Source: Burkholderia contaminans
GTDB lineage: Bacteria > Pseudomonadota > Gammaproteobacteria > Burkholderiales > Burkholderiaceae
Direction of reading: 5' to 3'
Assembly (NCBI RefSeq): GCF_029633825.1
Contig: NZ_CP090640.1
Span: 1,364,001-1,428,000 of the forward strand
Length of the DNA: 64,000 nucleotides
Part shown: positions 43,118-53,889 of the stretch, one piece after another
Layout of the letters: each line of letters begins with the position of its first letter
Numbering within the stretch: position 1 is the first letter of the stretch
Position numbers and translations under genes: made by a program
Notes under the pieces: generated by a model
Seen by the model: only the letters and a program-made list of their open reading frames with translations
Told to the model about the DNA's origin: nothing
Databases searched by the model: none

Positions 43118-43980
43118 CCGCGCTCGCGCATCGGTCCGCACTGCGCGGTGACGGATGGCGGGGCGGCATGCGGCGCGTGTCGCCGGCGGCTGCGCACGTC
43201 GCGGGCTGCGGCCTCGCATTCGCGGCCGTGCTGGTGGGCGGCATTCATCTGGTGAATGCCGCCGACTGGAGCGGGCTCGCGCATAGCCGCGCGTTGCTCG
43301 CAGCGGCGCAGATGCGGGAGGCCGACGCGCGGCGTGTCCTGGCAGCCGCTGCACGGCAACGCGGCGTGCAGCCGGCGGCGGCACACGGCGATCGCGTGCC
43401 GCGTACGCCGGAATGGGCTGCGTTGATGCTGGAACTGGTGGATCGCGCCGCGTCGAGCGGGCTGCGCGACGTATCGATCGAACCGCTGCGCGCCGATGGC
43501 GCGGTGCCGGACGGCAGGCGCACGGTGCGTATCGTCGCGGACGGCGGTTTTCACGCGTTGCTGCAGACGGTCGGCGGGCTGGCCCGCTTCCCGGTGCTGG
43601 TAGTGCCGTCCGCGCTGCGTGTCGAACGGGGAAAGGAGGCCGCGCGCGTGGAAATGTCCGTCGACGTGTTTCCGGAGTTGCCGGCGCCAGCGTCCAAGGG
43701 CGGGGAGGCGCCGGTTCTGGCCGACGTGCCCGGCGCCGATCCGTTCGGCGAGGCCGGTGCGTCCGAAGCGGAGGGGGCGGCTGCCCACCTGGCCGGCACG
43801 ATTCGCGACGGGCGTACCGGTCTTGCGCTGTTCGACGACGGTAACGGTGCGTTCACGGCCGTGGTCCCCGGCGACACCCTCGGGGCCGCGCGGGTGGTGC
43901 GAGTCGATCCCGTCGCCGTGACGCTCGCGACCGCGGACGGTGCGTACCGGGTCATGCTGGACGACGGGAGGCGGCCATGA
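43114..43980 (+). CDS. Fused PilO-PilP type IV pilus alignment protein
   Basis: This 288-residue protein occupies the position of both pilO and pilP. The N-terminal part has a membrane segment (VAGCGLAFAAVLVGGIHLV, about residues 29-47), a helical stretch and a PilO-like domain (FHALLQTVGGLARFPVLVV). The C-terminal part from about residue 225 resembles the PilP HQ domain, which contacts the secretin: GTIRDGRTGLALFDDG, then VVPGDTLGAARVVRVDP. No separate pilP and no stop or frameshift is seen between the parts. It overlaps pilN and pilQ by four bases each. Confidence 0.78.
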   Translation: MTALAHRSALRGDGWRGGMRRVSPAAAHVAGCGLAFAAVLVGGIHLVNAADWSGLAHSRALLAAAQMREADARRVLAAAARQRGVQPAAAHGDRVPRTPEWAALMLELVDRAASSGLRDVSIEPLRADGAVPDGRRTVRIVADGGFHALLQTVGGLARFPVLVVPSALRVERGKEAARVEMSVDVFPELPAPASKGGEAPVLADVPGADPFGEAGASEAEGAAAHLAGTIRDGRTGLALFDDGNGAFTAVVPGDTLGAARVVRVDPVAVTLATADGAYRVMLDDGRRP

Positions 43981-45608
43981 TCAAGCACGGAAGCCGGGTG
44001 CTCGCCGTCTGGGCCGGATTGACCGCGGCCAGTGCAAGCGCGTCATTGCCGCCGCTGCCGGCCGTCTGGCCTGCCGCGTCGTTCGATATGCAGGTGCCGG
44101 GCCTACCGTTGCCACAAGGCGCGGTGGGCGGTGCGGATCACACCGTAGCGACGGAGGCCGGCCCACCGCCGTTCGACCAGGCGGCTCGCGCGGCGCTTCA
44201 GACCGAGGCCGCCACCCCGGCACCCGGGCTGGAGGGGCCGCCGATCCCGTTGGCGCCGCCGGCCCGGATGGGGGGCGCTACGGCCCGGCAACCTGGCGAT
44301 GCGGACGACAAGCGGCGGATCTCGCTGAATCTGCAGGGAGCAGGGCTCACGGCCGCGTTCGACGCACTCGCGCGGTTCACCGGACTCAATATCGTCGTCG
44401 GCGAGCAGGTGCGCGGCACCGTCACGTTACGTCTGAACAACGTGCGTTGGCGCGATGCCTTCGACACGCTGCTCGATACGCACGGGCTCGCGATGTCCCG
44501 GCGGGGCGACGTGATATGGGTCACGCCGGCGGCCGAGCTGGCCGCGCGCGAACGCGAGCGTTTCGAAATGCACGCGCGGGCCGCCGATCTGGAGCCGCTG
44601 GCGAGCCGGACGTTCGCGCTGCACTACCCGCGTGCGCAGGACGTGCAACGATTGCTGGCCGGCGCGACCGGCCAGCGCCTGCTGTCGAAGCGTGGCGCCG
44701 CGGCGGCCGATCCGCGCACGAACCTGTTGTTCGTCACCGATCTCGCGCCGCGTCTCGACCAGATCGCGAGCCTGATCGAGGCGATCGACCGGCCGTCGCG
44801 GCAGGTCCGGATCGAAGCCCGCATCGTCGAGGGCGAGCAGGGTTTTTCGCGCAACCTCGGCGCGCGCGTCGCGCTGAGGGCGCAGGGGCGGCCGCCGTCG
44901 GGCGAGAGCGCGACGTTTGCGACCGGTGCCCGCAACGCGCTCGACCTGGCTGCGCGGCCGCTCGGCGGCTTCGAAGCGGCAACCGCCGGCTTCACGCTGT
45001 TCGCCGCGCCGCTCAGCCGTGTGCTCGACGTCGAACTGAGCGCGCTCGAGGCGCAAGGTCGGGGCCAGATCGTTTCGAGTCCGCGCGTGGTGACCGCCGA
45101 TCGCGTCAAGGCCATCGTCGAACAGGGCTCGGAGCTGCCGTACCAGGCGAAGGTCGGCAACGGCGTGAGCGGCGTGCAGTTCCGCCGGGCGACGCTCAAG
45201 CTCGAGGTCGAGCCGCAGATCACGCCTGACGGGCGCGTGGTGCTCGACCTGGACGTGACGAAGGACAGCATCGGCGAGCCGACGGCAGCCGGTCCGGCGA
45301 TCCATACGAAACACGTCCAGACGCGCGTCGAGGTCGAGAACGGCGGGACGGTCGCGATCGGCGGGATCTATGAACAACTGAACCGGAACGATGTGACGCG
45401 CGTGCCGCTCTTGGGCAAAATACCGTTTCTGGGCGCGCTTTTCCGGCACCGCGCGCAACGCGATCAGCGTAACGAACTGGTCGTCTTCATCACGCCGACC
45501 GTCGTCGATGCGCGCTGCAATGCGCGCGGCGCGGGCGGCGCGGATGCCGAGAAAACGGGGCCGGAAGCCGCCGGCGCAGGCTCGACAAGGCAGCCGCTTT
45601 GCCAGTAA
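43977..45608 (+). CDS. pilQ: Type IV pilus secretin PilQ
   Basis: PilQ (543 aa) forms the outer-membrane pore for the pilus and for DNA uptake. After a signal peptide and a Pro/Ala-rich linker comes the STN/secretin N0 domain ([27 protein letters not shown]), then an N1-type domain. The secretin core has [35 protein letters not shown] and [15 protein letters not shown]. It is shorter than Pseudomonas PilQ (about 700 aa) because the AMIN domains are missing, similar to HofQ. It overlaps the pilO-pilP gene by four bases and precedes aroK by 40 bases. Confidence 0.92.
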   Translation: MIKHGSRVLAVWAGLTAASASASLPPLPAVWPAASFDMQVPGLPLPQGAVGGADHTVATEAGPPPFDQAARAALQTEAATPAPGLEGPPIPLAPPARMGGATARQPGDADDKRRISLNLQGAGLTAAFDALARFTGLNIVVGEQVRGTVTLRLNNVRWRDAFDTLLDTHGLAMSRRGDVIWVTPAAELAARERERFEMHARAADLEPLASRTFALHYPRAQDVQRLLAGATGQRLLSKRGAAAADPRTNLLFVTDLAPRLDQIASLIEAIDRPSRQVRIEARIVEGEQGFSRNLGARVALRAQGRPPSGESATFATGARNALDLAARPLGGFEAATAGFTLFAAPLSRVLDVELSALEAQGRGQIVSSPRVVTADRVKAIVEQGSELPYQAKVGNGVSGVQFRRATLKLEVEPQITPDGRVVLDLDVTKDSIGEPTAAGPAIHTKHVQTRVEVENGGTVAIGGIYEQLNRNDVTRVPLLGKIPFLGALFRHRAQRDQRNELVVFITPTVVDARCNARGAGGADAEKTGPEAAGAGSTRQPLCQ

Positions 45609-45648
45609 GCTGCGCCACACACCAGCAAGATTGAAGCAGAGGAAGCCG

Positions 45649-46203
45649 TTGCAAGCGCGGGACCCACATGCAAACGTATTTTTCGTCGGCCTTATGGGAG
45701 CGGGTAAGACCACCGTGGGCCGTGCGGTCGCGCGTCGTCTCGACAGGACGTTCTTCGACTCCGACCACGAAATCGAGGCCCGCACGGGCGCGCGCATTCC
45801 GGTGATCTTCGAGATGGAGGGCGAGGCCGGGTTTCGCGATCGCGAAACGCAGGTGATCGCCGATCTCACGCAGCGCGAGAACATCGTGCTCGCGACGGGC
45901 GGCGGTGCGGTGCTGCGCCCGGAAAACCGCGACTGCCTGAAAAGCCATGGCATCGTCGTCTACCTGCGCGCCAATCCGCACGATCTGTGGCTGCGCACGC
46001 GCAAGGACAAGAACCGCCCGCTGCTGCAGACCGAAGATCCGAAGGGGCGCCTCGAAGCGCTGTACGAGGTACGCGACCCGCTGTACCGCGAATGCGCGGA
46101 TTTCGTCATCGAGACCGGCCGTCCGTCGGTCAACGGTCTCGTCAACATGGTGCTGATGCAACTCGAACTGGCCGGCGTCATCGCCAAACCGCTACAAGCA
46201 TGA
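45649..46203 (+). CDS. aroK: Shikimate kinase
   Basis: Shikimate kinase (184 aa) phosphorylates shikimate in aromatic amino acid synthesis. The P-loop GLMGAGKT lies at residues 14-21, DSDHEIE follows, and GFRDRE and [13 protein letters not shown] are the shikimate and nucleotide sites. The start is judged to be TTG 45649 (GAGGA five bases upstream), giving [14 protein letters not shown]. Upstream in-frame codons overlap pilQ and are not conserved. The stop overlaps the aroB start by four bases. Confidence 0.94.
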   Translation: MQARDPHANVFFVGLMGAGKTTVGRAVARRLDRTFFDSDHEIEARTGARIPVIFEMEGEAGFRDRETQVIADLTQRENIVLATGGGAVLRPENRDCLKSHGIVVYLRANPHDLWLRTRKDKNRPLLQTEDPKGRLEALYEVRDPLYRECADFVIETGRPSVNGLVNMVLMQLELAGVIAKPLQA

Positions 46204-47279
46204 TTACTGTCAACGTCGACCTGGGCGACCGCGCCTACCCGATTCACATTGGCGCCGGCCTGATCGGCCGCGCCGAGCTGTTCGCCCCGCATATCAAGGG
46301 TTCGTCCGTCACGATCGTCACGAACACGACGGTCGATCCGCTTTACGGCGATGCCCTGCGCGCGGCGCTTGCGCCGCTCGGCAAGCGCGTGTCGACGGTC
46401 GTGCTGCCGGACGGCGAGGCGTACAAGAACTGGGAAACGCTGAACCTGATCTTCGACGGCCTGCTGACCGACCGCGCGGACCGCAAGACGACGCTCGTCG
46501 CGCTCGGCGGCGGCGTGATCGGCGACATGACGGGCTTTGCGGCCGCGTGCTACATGCGCGGTGTGCCGTTCATCCAGGTGCCGACGACGCTGCTGTCGCA
46601 GGTCGACTCGTCGGTCGGCGGCAAGACGGGCATCAACCACCCGCTCGGCAAGAACATGATCGGCGCGTTCTACCAGCCGCAGGCCGTGATCGCGGACATC
46701 GGCGCGCTGACGACACTGCCCGACCGTGAACTGGCGGCCGGCGTCGCCGAAGTCATCAAGACCGGCGCGATCGCCGATGCCGAGTTCTTCGACTGGATCG
46801 AGGCGAACGTCGACGCGCTGAACCGTCGCGATCCGGCTGCGCTCGCGCATGCGGTGAAGCGCTCGTGCGAGATCAAGGCGAGCGTGGTGGCAGCCGACGA
46901 ACGCGAAGGCGGCCTGCGCGCGATCCTGAACTTCGGCCATACGTTCGGTCATGCGATCGAGGCCGGGCTCGGCTACGGCGAGTGGCTGCACGGCGAGGCG
47001 GTCGGCTGCGGGATGGTGATGGCGGGCGACCTGTCGGTGCGGCTCGGCCTGCTCGACGAAGCTTCGCGGCAGCGCCTCGATGCGGTGATCGCGGCCGCGC
47101 ATCTGCCGACCCGCGGGCCCGCGCTCGGCGACGCGCGCTACATGGACCTGATGCGCGTCGACAAGAAGGCCGAGGCCGGTGCGATCAAGTTCATCCTGCT
47201 GAAGCGATTCGGCGATACGCTGATCACTCAGGCGCCGGACGAAGCCGTGTCCGCTACACTGGCGCAGACCACCCGCTAA
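46200..47279 (+). CDS. aroB: 3-dehydroquinate synthase
   Basis: AroB (359 aa) makes 3-dehydroquinate from DAHP, using NAD and zinc. The glycine-rich segment [15 protein letters not shown], the lysine-rich [21 protein letters not shown] and the metal-binding His residues in [11 protein letters not shown] and WLHGEAV are present. It overlaps aroK by four bases and precedes the dGTPase-like gene by 41 bases. Confidence 0.97.
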   Translation: MITVNVDLGDRAYPIHIGAGLIGRAELFAPHIKGSSVTIVTNTTVDPLYGDALRAALAPLGKRVSTVVLPDGEAYKNWETLNLIFDGLLTDRADRKTTLVALGGGVIGDMTGFAAACYMRGVPFIQVPTTLLSQVDSSVGGKTGINHPLGKNMIGAFYQPQAVIADIGALTTLPDRELAAGVAEVIKTGAIADAEFFDWIEANVDALNRRDPAALAHAVKRSCEIKASVVAADEREGGLRAILNFGHTFGHAIEAGLGYGEWLHGEAVGCGMVMAGDLSVRLGLLDEASRQRLDAVIAAAHLPTRGPALGDARYMDLMRVDKKAEAGAIKFILLKRFGDTLITQAPDEAVSATLAQTTR

Positions 47280-47320
47280 CGGCGGCCCGGATGCCCCGGC
47301 GCCCCTGACATGGAGGAGAC

Positions 47321-48529
47321 GTGAGCGAGACATCCAGCAGCATACTGCCCGAAGCCGGTCGCGCATCCGTTGCGCCGGTGGCCGAGCCGCCGACGCTGGC
47401 GGCGCTGGAAGCCCATCTCGCTCCGTATGCCGCGCACGCGTCGCAGTCGCGCGGCCGCCGCCATCCGGAGACACCGCCGGCGGCGCGCACCGAATTCCAG
47501 CGCGACCGCGACCGCATCGTCCACTCGACCGCATTTCGCCGGCTCGAATACAAGACGCAGGTCTTCGTCAATCACGAAGGCGACCTGTTCCGCACACGCC
47601 TCACGCACAGCCTCGAAGTCGCGCAGATCGCGCGCTCGGTCGCGCGCAACCTGCGCCTGAACGAGGATCTCGTCGAGGCGATTTCGCTCGCCCACGATCT
47701 CGGCCATACGCCGTTCGGCCATGCCGGGCAGGACGCACTGAATGCCTGCATGCGCGACCACGGCGGCTTCGAGCACAACCTGCAGAGCCTGGCGGTCGTC
47801 GACGAGCTCGAGGAGCACTACGGCGCGTTCAACGGACTGAACCTGTGCTTCGAGACGCGCGAAGGCATTCTGAAGCACTGCTCGCGCGAGAATGCGCGCA
47901 AGCTCGGCGCACTCGGCGAGCGCTTCCTGCAGGGCCGCCAGCCGTCGCTCGAAGCGCAGCTCGCCAACATCGCGGACGAGATCGCGTACAACAACCACGA
48001 CGTCGACGACGGCCTGCGTTCCGGCCTGATCACGATCGGGCAACTCGCGGAAGTCGAGCTGTGGCAGCGCCACTACGAGGCGGCGCTCGCCGAATTCCCG
48101 AATCTCGAAGGCCGCCGCCTCGTGCATGAGACGGTGCGCCGCATCATCAACACGCTGATCGTCGACCTGATCGACGAAACCACGCGCAATCTCGCGCGCG
48201 TCGCGCCCGCGTCGCTCGACGACGTGCGCGCCGCGCCGCCGCTCGTGTCGCACAGCGAATCTGTCGCCGCACAGGCGGCCGCCCTCAAGCGTTTCCTCTT
48301 CAAGAACCTCTATCGCCACTACAAGGTGATGCGCATGGCGAGCAAGGCGCAGCGCGTCGTCACCGGTCTGTTCGATGCGTTCATCGACGATCCGCGCCTG
48401 CTGCCGCCGCCTTACCAGTCCGACGACGCCGCGCAGCAGCCGCGCCTCGTTGCGCACTACATCGCCGGCATGACCGACCGCTTCGCGCTGAAGGAATATC
48501 AGCGCCTGTTCGTCATCAGCGACAACTGA
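47321..48529 (+). CDS. dgt: Deoxyguanosinetriphosphate triphosphohydrolase-like protein (HD domain)
   Basis: This 402-residue HD-superfamily protein belongs to the dGTPase-like family that removes triphosphate from dNTPs. The metal ligands are visible in [14 protein letters not shown] and [13 protein letters not shown], and a later [12 protein letters not shown] segment completes the site. It starts at GTG 47321, five bases after GGAGGAGA. It is the last gene of the pil-aro chain. Its true nucleotide preference cannot be read from sequence, and the symbol is by family only. Confidence 0.9.
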   Translation: MSETSSSILPEAGRASVAPVAEPPTLAALEAHLAPYAAHASQSRGRRHPETPPAARTEFQRDRDRIVHSTAFRRLEYKTQVFVNHEGDLFRTRLTHSLEVAQIARSVARNLRLNEDLVEAISLAHDLGHTPFGHAGQDALNACMRDHGGFEHNLQSLAVVDELEEHYGAFNGLNLCFETREGILKHCSRENARKLGALGERFLQGRQPSLEAQLANIADEIAYNNHDVDDGLRSGLITIGQLAEVELWQRHYEAALAEFPNLEGRRLVHETVRRIINTLIVDLIDETTRNLARVAPASLDDVRAAPPLVSHSESVAAQAAALKRFLFKNLYRHYKVMRMASKAQRVVTGLFDAFIDDPRLLPPPYQSDDAAQQPRLVAHYIAGMTDRFALKEYQRLFVISDN

Positions 48530-48546
48530 CTGTCACAAACGATCAC
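48530..48546 (+). promoter_or_regulatory. Possible PhoB box upstream of ugpB
   Basis: CTGTCACAAACGATCAC resembles a Pho box (CTGTCA repeats spaced by an A/T-rich linker). The first half is near-perfect and the second is weak, with one base less spacing. It begins directly after the dgt stop and 74 bases before ugpB, in the place expected for PhoB control. Confidence 0.4.
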
Positions 48547-48619
48547 TAGACTTCGCCGGTTCAATGGCGACGGAAATGTTGCACACGCTGTTGGTAACGT
48601 TTTCATAGGAGAGAGGTCG

Positions 48620-49954
48620 ATGAAGAAGAAGCCTGCGGGGACACTGGTTCGTTCGATCGCGCTCGGCGGCGCGCTGATGTTCGGGGCACAGCACGTGGCG
48701 CTCGCCGCGACGGAAATCCAGTTCTGGCATGCGATGGAAGCCGCGCTCGGCGAGCGGGTCAATGCGATCGCCGACCAGTTCAACGCGTCGCAGAGCGACT
48801 ACAAGATCGTGCCGGTATTCAAGGGCACCTACGACCAGGCGCTCGCGGCCGGTATCGCCGCCTATCGCAGCGGCAACGCGCCGGCGATCCTCCAGGTCTA
48901 TGAAGTCGGCACGGCCACGATGATGCAGGCGAAGAAGGCCGTCGTGCCGGTCTACGACGTGTTCAAGCAGGCCGGCGTGCCGCTCGACGAGAAAGGGTTC
49001 GTGCCGACCATCGCGAGCTACTACAGCGACGCGAAGACGGGCCATCTCGTCTCGATGCCGTTCAACAGCTCGACGCCGGTGCTGTACTACAACAAGGACG
49101 CGTTCAAGAAGGCCGGCCTCGACCCGAACCAGCCGCCGAAGACGTGGGCCGACGTGCAGGCCGATGCCGAGAAGCTGCGCAAGTCGGGGATGGCATGCGG
49201 GTTCACGACCGGCTGGCAGGGCTGGATCCAGCTCGAGAACTACAGCGCGTGGCACGGGCTGCCGTTCGCGAGCCGCAACAACGGCTTCGACGGCGCCGAC
49301 GCCGTTCTGGAGTTCAACAAGCCGCAGCAGATCGCACACGTCTCGTTCCTGCAGCAGATGGCGAAGGACGGCACGTTCACGTACGCGGGCCGCAAGGATG
49401 AAGCGTCGGCGAAGTTCTACAGCGGCGACTGCGGGATCCTGACGACGTCGTCGGGCGCGCTCGCGAACGTGCAGAAGTTCGCGAAGTTCAGCTACGGCAC
49501 GGGCATGATGCCGTACGACGCGAACGTGAAGGGTGCGCCGCAGAACGCGATCATCGGCGGCGCGAGCCTGTGGGTGCTGGCGGGCAAGGATCCGGCGACC
49601 TACAAGGGCGTCGCGAAATTCCTCGCGTTCCTGGCCTCGCCGGCGGTCGCCGCGAAATGGCATCAGGACACGGGCTACCTCCCCGTGACGACCGCCGCGT
49701 ACGACCTCACGCGCCAGCAGGGCTTCTACGCGAAGAACCCGAGCGCCGAAACCGCGATCAAGCAGATGCTGAACAAGCCGCCGCTGCCGTACACGAAGGG
49801 GCTGCGTCTCGGCAACATGCCGCAGATCCGCACGGTGGTCGACGAGGAGTTCGAACAGGTCTGGGCGCAGAAGAAGTCGCCGAAGGACGCGCTCGATTCG
49901 GCCGCGTCGCGCGGCGACGAACTGCTGCGCCGCTTCGAGAAGTCGGGCGGCTGA
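48620..49954 (+). CDS. ugpB: sn-glycerol-3-phosphate ABC transporter, periplasmic binding protein UgpB
   Basis: UgpB (444 aa) captures glycerol-3-phosphate and glycerophosphodiesters in the periplasm. A Sec signal peptide ends near ALA-AT (residue 30). The mature protein begins [24 protein letters not shown], typical of the family. AGGAGAGAGG precedes the ATG. It heads the ugpBAEC-ugpQ operon and is followed by an exceptionally strong stem-loop that may protect its mRNA and lower expression of the membrane genes. Confidence 0.96.
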   Translation: MKKKPAGTLVRSIALGGALMFGAQHVALAATEIQFWHAMEAALGERVNAIADQFNASQSDYKIVPVFKGTYDQALAAGIAAYRSGNAPAILQVYEVGTATMMQAKKAVVPVYDVFKQAGVPLDEKGFVPTIASYYSDAKTGHLVSMPFNSSTPVLYYNKDAFKKAGLDPNQPPKTWADVQADAEKLRKSGMACGFTTGWQGWIQLENYSAWHGLPFASRNNGFDGADAVLEFNKPQQIAHVSFLQQMAKDGTFTYAGRKDEASAKFYSGDCGILTTSSGALANVQKFAKFSYGTGMMPYDANVKGAPQNAIIGGASLWVLAGKDPATYKGVAKFLAFLASPAVAAKWHQDTGYLPVTTAAYDLTRQQGFYAKNPSAETAIKQMLNKPPLPYTKGLRLGNMPQIRTVVDEEFEQVWAQKKSPKDALDSAASRGDELLRRFEKSGG

Positions 49955-49966
49955 GCCCGCATCGCA

Positions 49967-50023
49967 CCGTGCCGCCGGCCGCGTCGCATCCTGCCCGGAT
50001 GCACGCGCCGGCCGGCGGCACGG
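49967..50023 (+). repeat. Long stem-loop between ugpB and ugpA
   Basis: CCGTGCCGCCGGCC (49967-49980) and GGCCGGCGGCACGG (50010-50023) are perfect inverted repeats of 14 bp. Inside, GCGT/ACGC and GCATCC/GGATGC extend the stem around a TGCCC loop, with small bulges. No T-run follows, so it is more like an mRNA-stabilising or processing element than a terminator. Confidence 0.75.
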
Positions 50024-50057
50024 CCACCTTTCCGTTGCGCCTGACCGGATATCCGCG

Positions 50058-50942
50058 ATGCAATCCCGTTCCCGTTTCGGTACGAGCCTGTTGCCGTACC
50101 TGCTGATCGCGCCGCAGCTCGCGATCACCGCCGTGTTCTTCCTGTGGCCGGCCGGCGTCGCGCTGTGGCAGTCGACGCAGATGCAGGACGCGTTCGGCAC
50201 GTCGAGCGAATTCGTCGGCCTCGCGAACTTCACGCACCTGTTCGCCGATCCGCTGTATCTCGATTCGTTCCGCACGACGCTGGTGTTCAGTTCACTCGTT
50301 ACGGTGAGCGGACTGGTCGTGTCGCTGATTCTCGCCGCGTGCGCCGATCGCGTGATCCGCGGCGCGCGCGTGTACCGCACGCTGCTGATCTGGCCGTATG
50401 CGGTCGCGCCGACGATCGCTGCCGTGTTGTGGGCATTCCTGTTCAACCCGAGCATCGGCTTGATCACCTATGCGCTCGCGAAGAGCGGCATCGTGTGGAA
50501 CCACGCGCTGAACGGCGGCCAGGCGATGTTCCTGGTCGTGCTCGCGTCGGTGTGGAAACAGGTGAGCTACAACTTCCTGTTCTTCTACGCGGGCCTGCAG
50601 GCGATCCCGCGCTCGCTGATCGAGGCGGCCGCGATCGACGGCGCCGGGCCGGTGCGGCGCTTCTTCAACATCGTGCTGCCGCTGCTGTCGCCCACCAGCT
50701 TCTTCCTGCTGGTCGTGAACCTCGTCTACGCATTCTTCGACACGTTCCCGGTGATCGACGCAGCCACCGGCGGCGGCCCGGCGCAGAGCACGAAGACGCT
50801 GATCTACAAGATCTTCGCGGAGGGCTTCCAGGGGCTCGACATCGGCAGCTCGGGTGCGCAGTCGGTCGTGCTGATGATCATCGTCGTCGGACTCACGGTG
50901 ATCCAGTTCCGCTTCGTCGAACGCAGGGTGCAATACGCATGA
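50058..50942 (+). CDS. ugpA: sn-glycerol-3-phosphate ABC transporter permease UgpA
   Basis: UgpA (294 aa) is one of the two permease subunits. Six membrane segments and the EAA loop for contact with UgpC ([21 protein letters not shown] pattern) are visible. The stop overlaps the ugpE start by four bases (ATGA), so synthesis of the two permeases is likely coupled. Its own ribosome binding site is weak. Confidence 0.95.
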   Translation: MQSRSRFGTSLLPYLLIAPQLAITAVFFLWPAGVALWQSTQMQDAFGTSSEFVGLANFTHLFADPLYLDSFRTTLVFSSLVTVSGLVVSLILAACADRVIRGARVYRTLLIWPYAVAPTIAAVLWAFLFNPSIGLITYALAKSGIVWNHALNGGQAMFLVVLASVWKQVSYNFLFFYAGLQAIPRSLIEAAAIDGAGPVRRFFNIVLPLLSPTSFFLLVVNLVYAFFDTFPVIDAATGGGPAQSTKTLIYKIFAEGFQGLDIGSSGAQSVVLMIIVVGLTVIQFRFVERRVQYA

Positions 50943-51784
50943 TCGAAAATCGCAAGGGCTTCGACCTGTTCTGCCACGCGGTGCTGATCGCGGGTGTGGT
51001 GCTGATCGTGTTTCCCGTCTACGTCGCGTTCTGCGCGGCGACGATGAATGCGCAGGAAGTGTTCACGGTGCCGCTGTCGCTCGTGCCGAGCACGCACCTG
51101 TTCGAGAACGTCGCGTACATCTGGGGGCACGGCAGCGGCGGCACGACGGCGCCGTTCGGCCGCCTGCTGGTGAACAGCTTCGCGATGGCGCTCGGCATCG
51201 CGGTGGGCAAGATCGCGGTGTCGATCCTGTCCGCGTACGCGATCGTCTATTTCCGCTTCCCGTTCCGCAACACGGCGTTCTGGCTGATCTTCGTCACGCT
51301 GATGTTGCCGGTGGAAGTGCGGATCTTCCCGACCGTGCAGGTCGTGTCGACGCTGCATCTGACGAATACCTACGCGGGGCTCACGCTGCCGCTGATCGCA
51401 TCGGCGACCGCGACGTTCCTGTTCCGCCAGTTCTTCATGACGCTGCCCGACGAGCTGATGGATGCCGCGCGCATCGACGGCGCGGGGCCGCTGCGGTTCT
51501 TCTGGGACGTCGTGCTGCCGCTGTCGAAGACGAGCATCGCGGCGCTGTTCGTGATCACGTTCATTTACGGCTGGAACCAGTATCTGTGGCCGATCCTGAT
51601 CACGACCGAGGCTTCGCTGTCGACGGCGGTGGTGGGCATCAAGACGATGATCGCGAGCGGCGATGCCGCGACCGAATGGCAATACGTGATGGCGGCGACG
51701 CTGCTGGGAATGATCCCGCCGCTCGTCGTCGTGCTGGCGATGCAGCGCTGGTTCGTGCGCGGCCTCGTCGATTCCGAGAAATGA
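50939..51784 (+). CDS. ugpE: sn-glycerol-3-phosphate ABC transporter permease UgpE
   Basis: UgpE (281 aa) is the second permease. Six membrane segments are visible, with the EAA loop [21 protein letters not shown] pattern near residue 175. Start ATG 50939 overlaps ugpA by four bases; longer upstream frames lie over ugpA and are not conserved. A possible ugpC start overlaps its stop. Confidence 0.95.
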   Translation: MIENRKGFDLFCHAVLIAGVVLIVFPVYVAFCAATMNAQEVFTVPLSLVPSTHLFENVAYIWGHGSGGTTAPFGRLLVNSFAMALGIAVGKIAVSILSAYAIVYFRFPFRNTAFWLIFVTLMLPVEVRIFPTVQVVSTLHLTNTYAGLTLPLIASATATFLFRQFFMTLPDELMDAARIDGAGPLRFFWDVVLPLSKTSIAALFVITFIYGWNQYLWPILITTEASLSTAVVGIKTMIASGDAATEWQYVMAATLLGMIPPLVVVLAMQRWFVRGLVDSEK

Positions 51785-51816
51785 ATGACGGACGGCAACC
51801 GGGAGAAAGACCAAGA

Positions 51817-52902
51817 ATGGCTGCGCTGAGCTTGAAGGGCGTCAGGAAATCCTACGACGGCAAGCAGCACGTGCTGCATGGCATCGACGTGGAGATCGCC
51901 GACGGCGAATTCATCGTGCTGGTCGGCCCGTCGGGCTGCGGCAAGTCGACGTTGCTGCGGATGATCGCGGGGCTCGAGACGGTGACGGACGGCGAGATCG
52001 CGATCGGCGAGCGCGTCGTCAACGCGCTGGAGCCGAAGGATCGCGACATCGCGATGGTGTTCCAGAACTATGCGCTGTACCCGCACATGACGGTCGCGCA
52101 GAACATGGGCTACGGGTTGAAGATCCGCGGGATCGAGCGCGCGACGATCGACTCGCGGGTGGCGGCGGCCGCGAAGATCCTCGAACTCGAGCCGCTGCTC
52201 GCGCGGCGGCCGCGCGAGCTGTCGGGCGGCCAGCGGCAGCGCGTCGCGATGGGGCGTGCGATCGTGCGCGAGCCGTCGGTGTTCCTGTTCGACGAGCCGT
52301 TGTCGAACCTCGATGCGAAGCTGCGCGTGCAGATGCGGCTCGAGATCCAGCGGCTGCATGCGCGGCTCGCGACGACGAGCGTGTACGTGACGCACGACCA
52401 GATCGAGGCGATGACGCTCGCGCAGCGCGTGATCGTGATGAACCGCGGCTACGCGGAACAGATCGGTGCGCCGGTCGACGTGTACGAGAAACCGGCGACG
52501 GTGTTCGTCGCGGGCTTCATCGGCTCTCCTGCGATGAACCTGATGCACGGCCGGCTGTCGGAAGACGGCGCGACTTTCACTGTCGCGGGCGGCGGCCCCG
52601 CGCTGCCGGTCTCCGGCGCGCCCGGCATCGGCCGCGAGATCGCCGTCGGGCGCGACTGGGTGCTCGGCGTGCGGCCGGAACACATGACGCCGCAGCCGGG
52701 CGTCGCGCAGGCGACGCTGCCGGTCGATTCGTGCGAGCTGCTCGGCGCGGACAATCTCGCGCACGGCCGCTGGGGCAATCACGACGTCGCGGTGCGCCTG
52801 CCGCACGCGGATCGCCCCGCGCGCGGCACGGCGCTGGCGGCCGCGCTGCCTGCGCACCGGCTGCATTTCTTCGATCCCGAGACCGGCAAGCGTGCCGGCT
52901 GA
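51817..52902 (+). CDS. ugpC: sn-glycerol-3-phosphate ABC transporter ATP-binding protein UgpC
   Basis: UgpC (361 aa) is the ATPase of the importer. Walker [10 protein letters not shown] (about residues 36-44), signature [14 protein letters not shown] and Walker [13 protein letters not shown] are intact, followed by the MalK-like regulatory domain. Start ATG 51817 ([16 protein letters not shown]) fits the family. An in-frame ATG at 51781, in an ATGA overlap with ugpE, would add 12 residues. GGGAG lies 11 bases upstream, somewhat far. Confidence 0.95.
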   Translation: MAALSLKGVRKSYDGKQHVLHGIDVEIADGEFIVLVGPSGCGKSTLLRMIAGLETVTDGEIAIGERVVNALEPKDRDIAMVFQNYALYPHMTVAQNMGYGLKIRGIERATIDSRVAAAAKILELEPLLARRPRELSGGQRQRVAMGRAIVREPSVFLFDEPLSNLDAKLRVQMRLEIQRLHARLATTSVYVTHDQIEAMTLAQRVIVMNRGYAEQIGAPVDVYEKPATVFVAGFIGSPAMNLMHGRLSEDGATFTVAGGGPALPVSGAPGIGREIAVGRDWVLGVRPEHMTPQPGVAQATLPVDSCELLGADNLAHGRWGNHDVAVRLPHADRPARGTALAAALPAHRLHFFDPETGKRAG

Positions 52903-52930
52903 AACCGCTGCATCCGCGGAGAGACCGACG

Positions 52931-53701
52931 ATGATCACCCGTACCGACTGGCCCTATCCGCGCGTCGTCGCTCATCGCGGCGGCGGCACGCTCGCGCCGG
53001 AGAACACGCTTGCCGCGCTCGACGAGGGCGCGCGGCGCGGTCACCGGATGGTCGAGTTCGACGCGAAGCTGTCGGCCGACGACGTGACGTTCCTGCTGCA
53101 CGACGACACGGTCGACCGGACCTCGAACGGCCACGGAGCGGCGGCGGGCATGCGTTATGCGGCGCTGGCCGCGCTCGACGCGGGCGCGTGGCGCGATGCG
53201 CGCTTCGCGGGCGAACGGATGCCGACGCTCGCGGCGGCCGCGGCGCGCTGCATCGCGCACGGGCTGGCCGCGAACGTCGAGATCAAGCCGTGCCCGGGGC
53301 GCGAGCGCGAAACGGGGCGGCGCGTGGCCGCCGACGCGGCCGCGTACTGGCACGATGCCGCTGTGGCGCCGCTGCTGTCGTCATTCTCGTTCGACGCATT
53401 GCAGCAGGCGCGCGCGACCGTGCCGGGCCTGCCGCGCGGGATGCTCTACGAAGTCGTGCCGGACGACTGGCATGCGCAGGTGATCGATGCGCTGGACTGC
53501 GTATCGTTGCATGCAGACCACATCCGGCTCGACGAATCGCTCGTGCGCGCGATCAAGGCTGCCGGGCTGCGCATCCTGGTTTACACGGTGAACGACCTCG
53601 AACGGGCACGCGAACTCGCGCGCTGGGGCGTCGATGCCGTCTGCACGGACCGCATCGACCTGATCGCACCCGATGCGCTGGACGACATCGAGGTCGTCTG
53701 A
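52931..53701 (+). CDS. ugpQ: Glycerophosphodiester phosphodiesterase (UgpQ type)
   Basis: UgpQ (256 aa) cleaves glycerophosphodiesters that enter through the Ugp transporter to glycerol-3-phosphate and an alcohol. The GDPD motif is present: AHRGGGTLAPENTLAA (His and Glu), EFDAKLSADD and LLHDDTVDRTSNG. There is no signal peptide, so it is cytoplasmic. Start ATG 52931 follows GGAGAG; it lies 28 bases after ugpC and closes the operon. Confidence 0.95.
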   Translation: MITRTDWPYPRVVAHRGGGTLAPENTLAALDEGARRGHRMVEFDAKLSADDVTFLLHDDTVDRTSNGHGAAAGMRYAALAALDAGAWRDARFAGERMPTLAAAAARCIAHGLAANVEIKPCPGRERETGRRVAADAAAYWHDAAVAPLLSSFSFDALQQARATVPGLPRGMLYEVVPDDWHAQVIDALDCVSLHADHIRLDESLVRAIKAAGLRILVYTVNDLERARELARWGVDAVCTDRIDLIAPDALDDIEVV

Positions 53702-53770
53702 TGGCCCGGGCCACGGCGTGAGCCGCGCCAGGGCCCGGCGAAACCCTTGCGCGGAACGTGCCTGACGCGA

Positions 53771-53812
53771 AAAAACGACGCCCCGACGGGATTTCCGCCG
53801 GGGCGTTTTGCA
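53771..53812. terminator. Bidirectional terminator between ugpQ and ompW
   Basis: ACGCCCCG (53778-53785) and CGGGGCGT (53799-53806) form an 8-bp stem. A-rich sequence lies before it and TTTT after it, so it works in both directions between convergent genes. Confidence 0.82.
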
Positions 53813-53889
53813 TCGTGGAGACGTTACGCCAGGAAAAATCCGCTACAAATTGCAGCAGGATTAACCATTCCCCAAATATTCGACTACGC

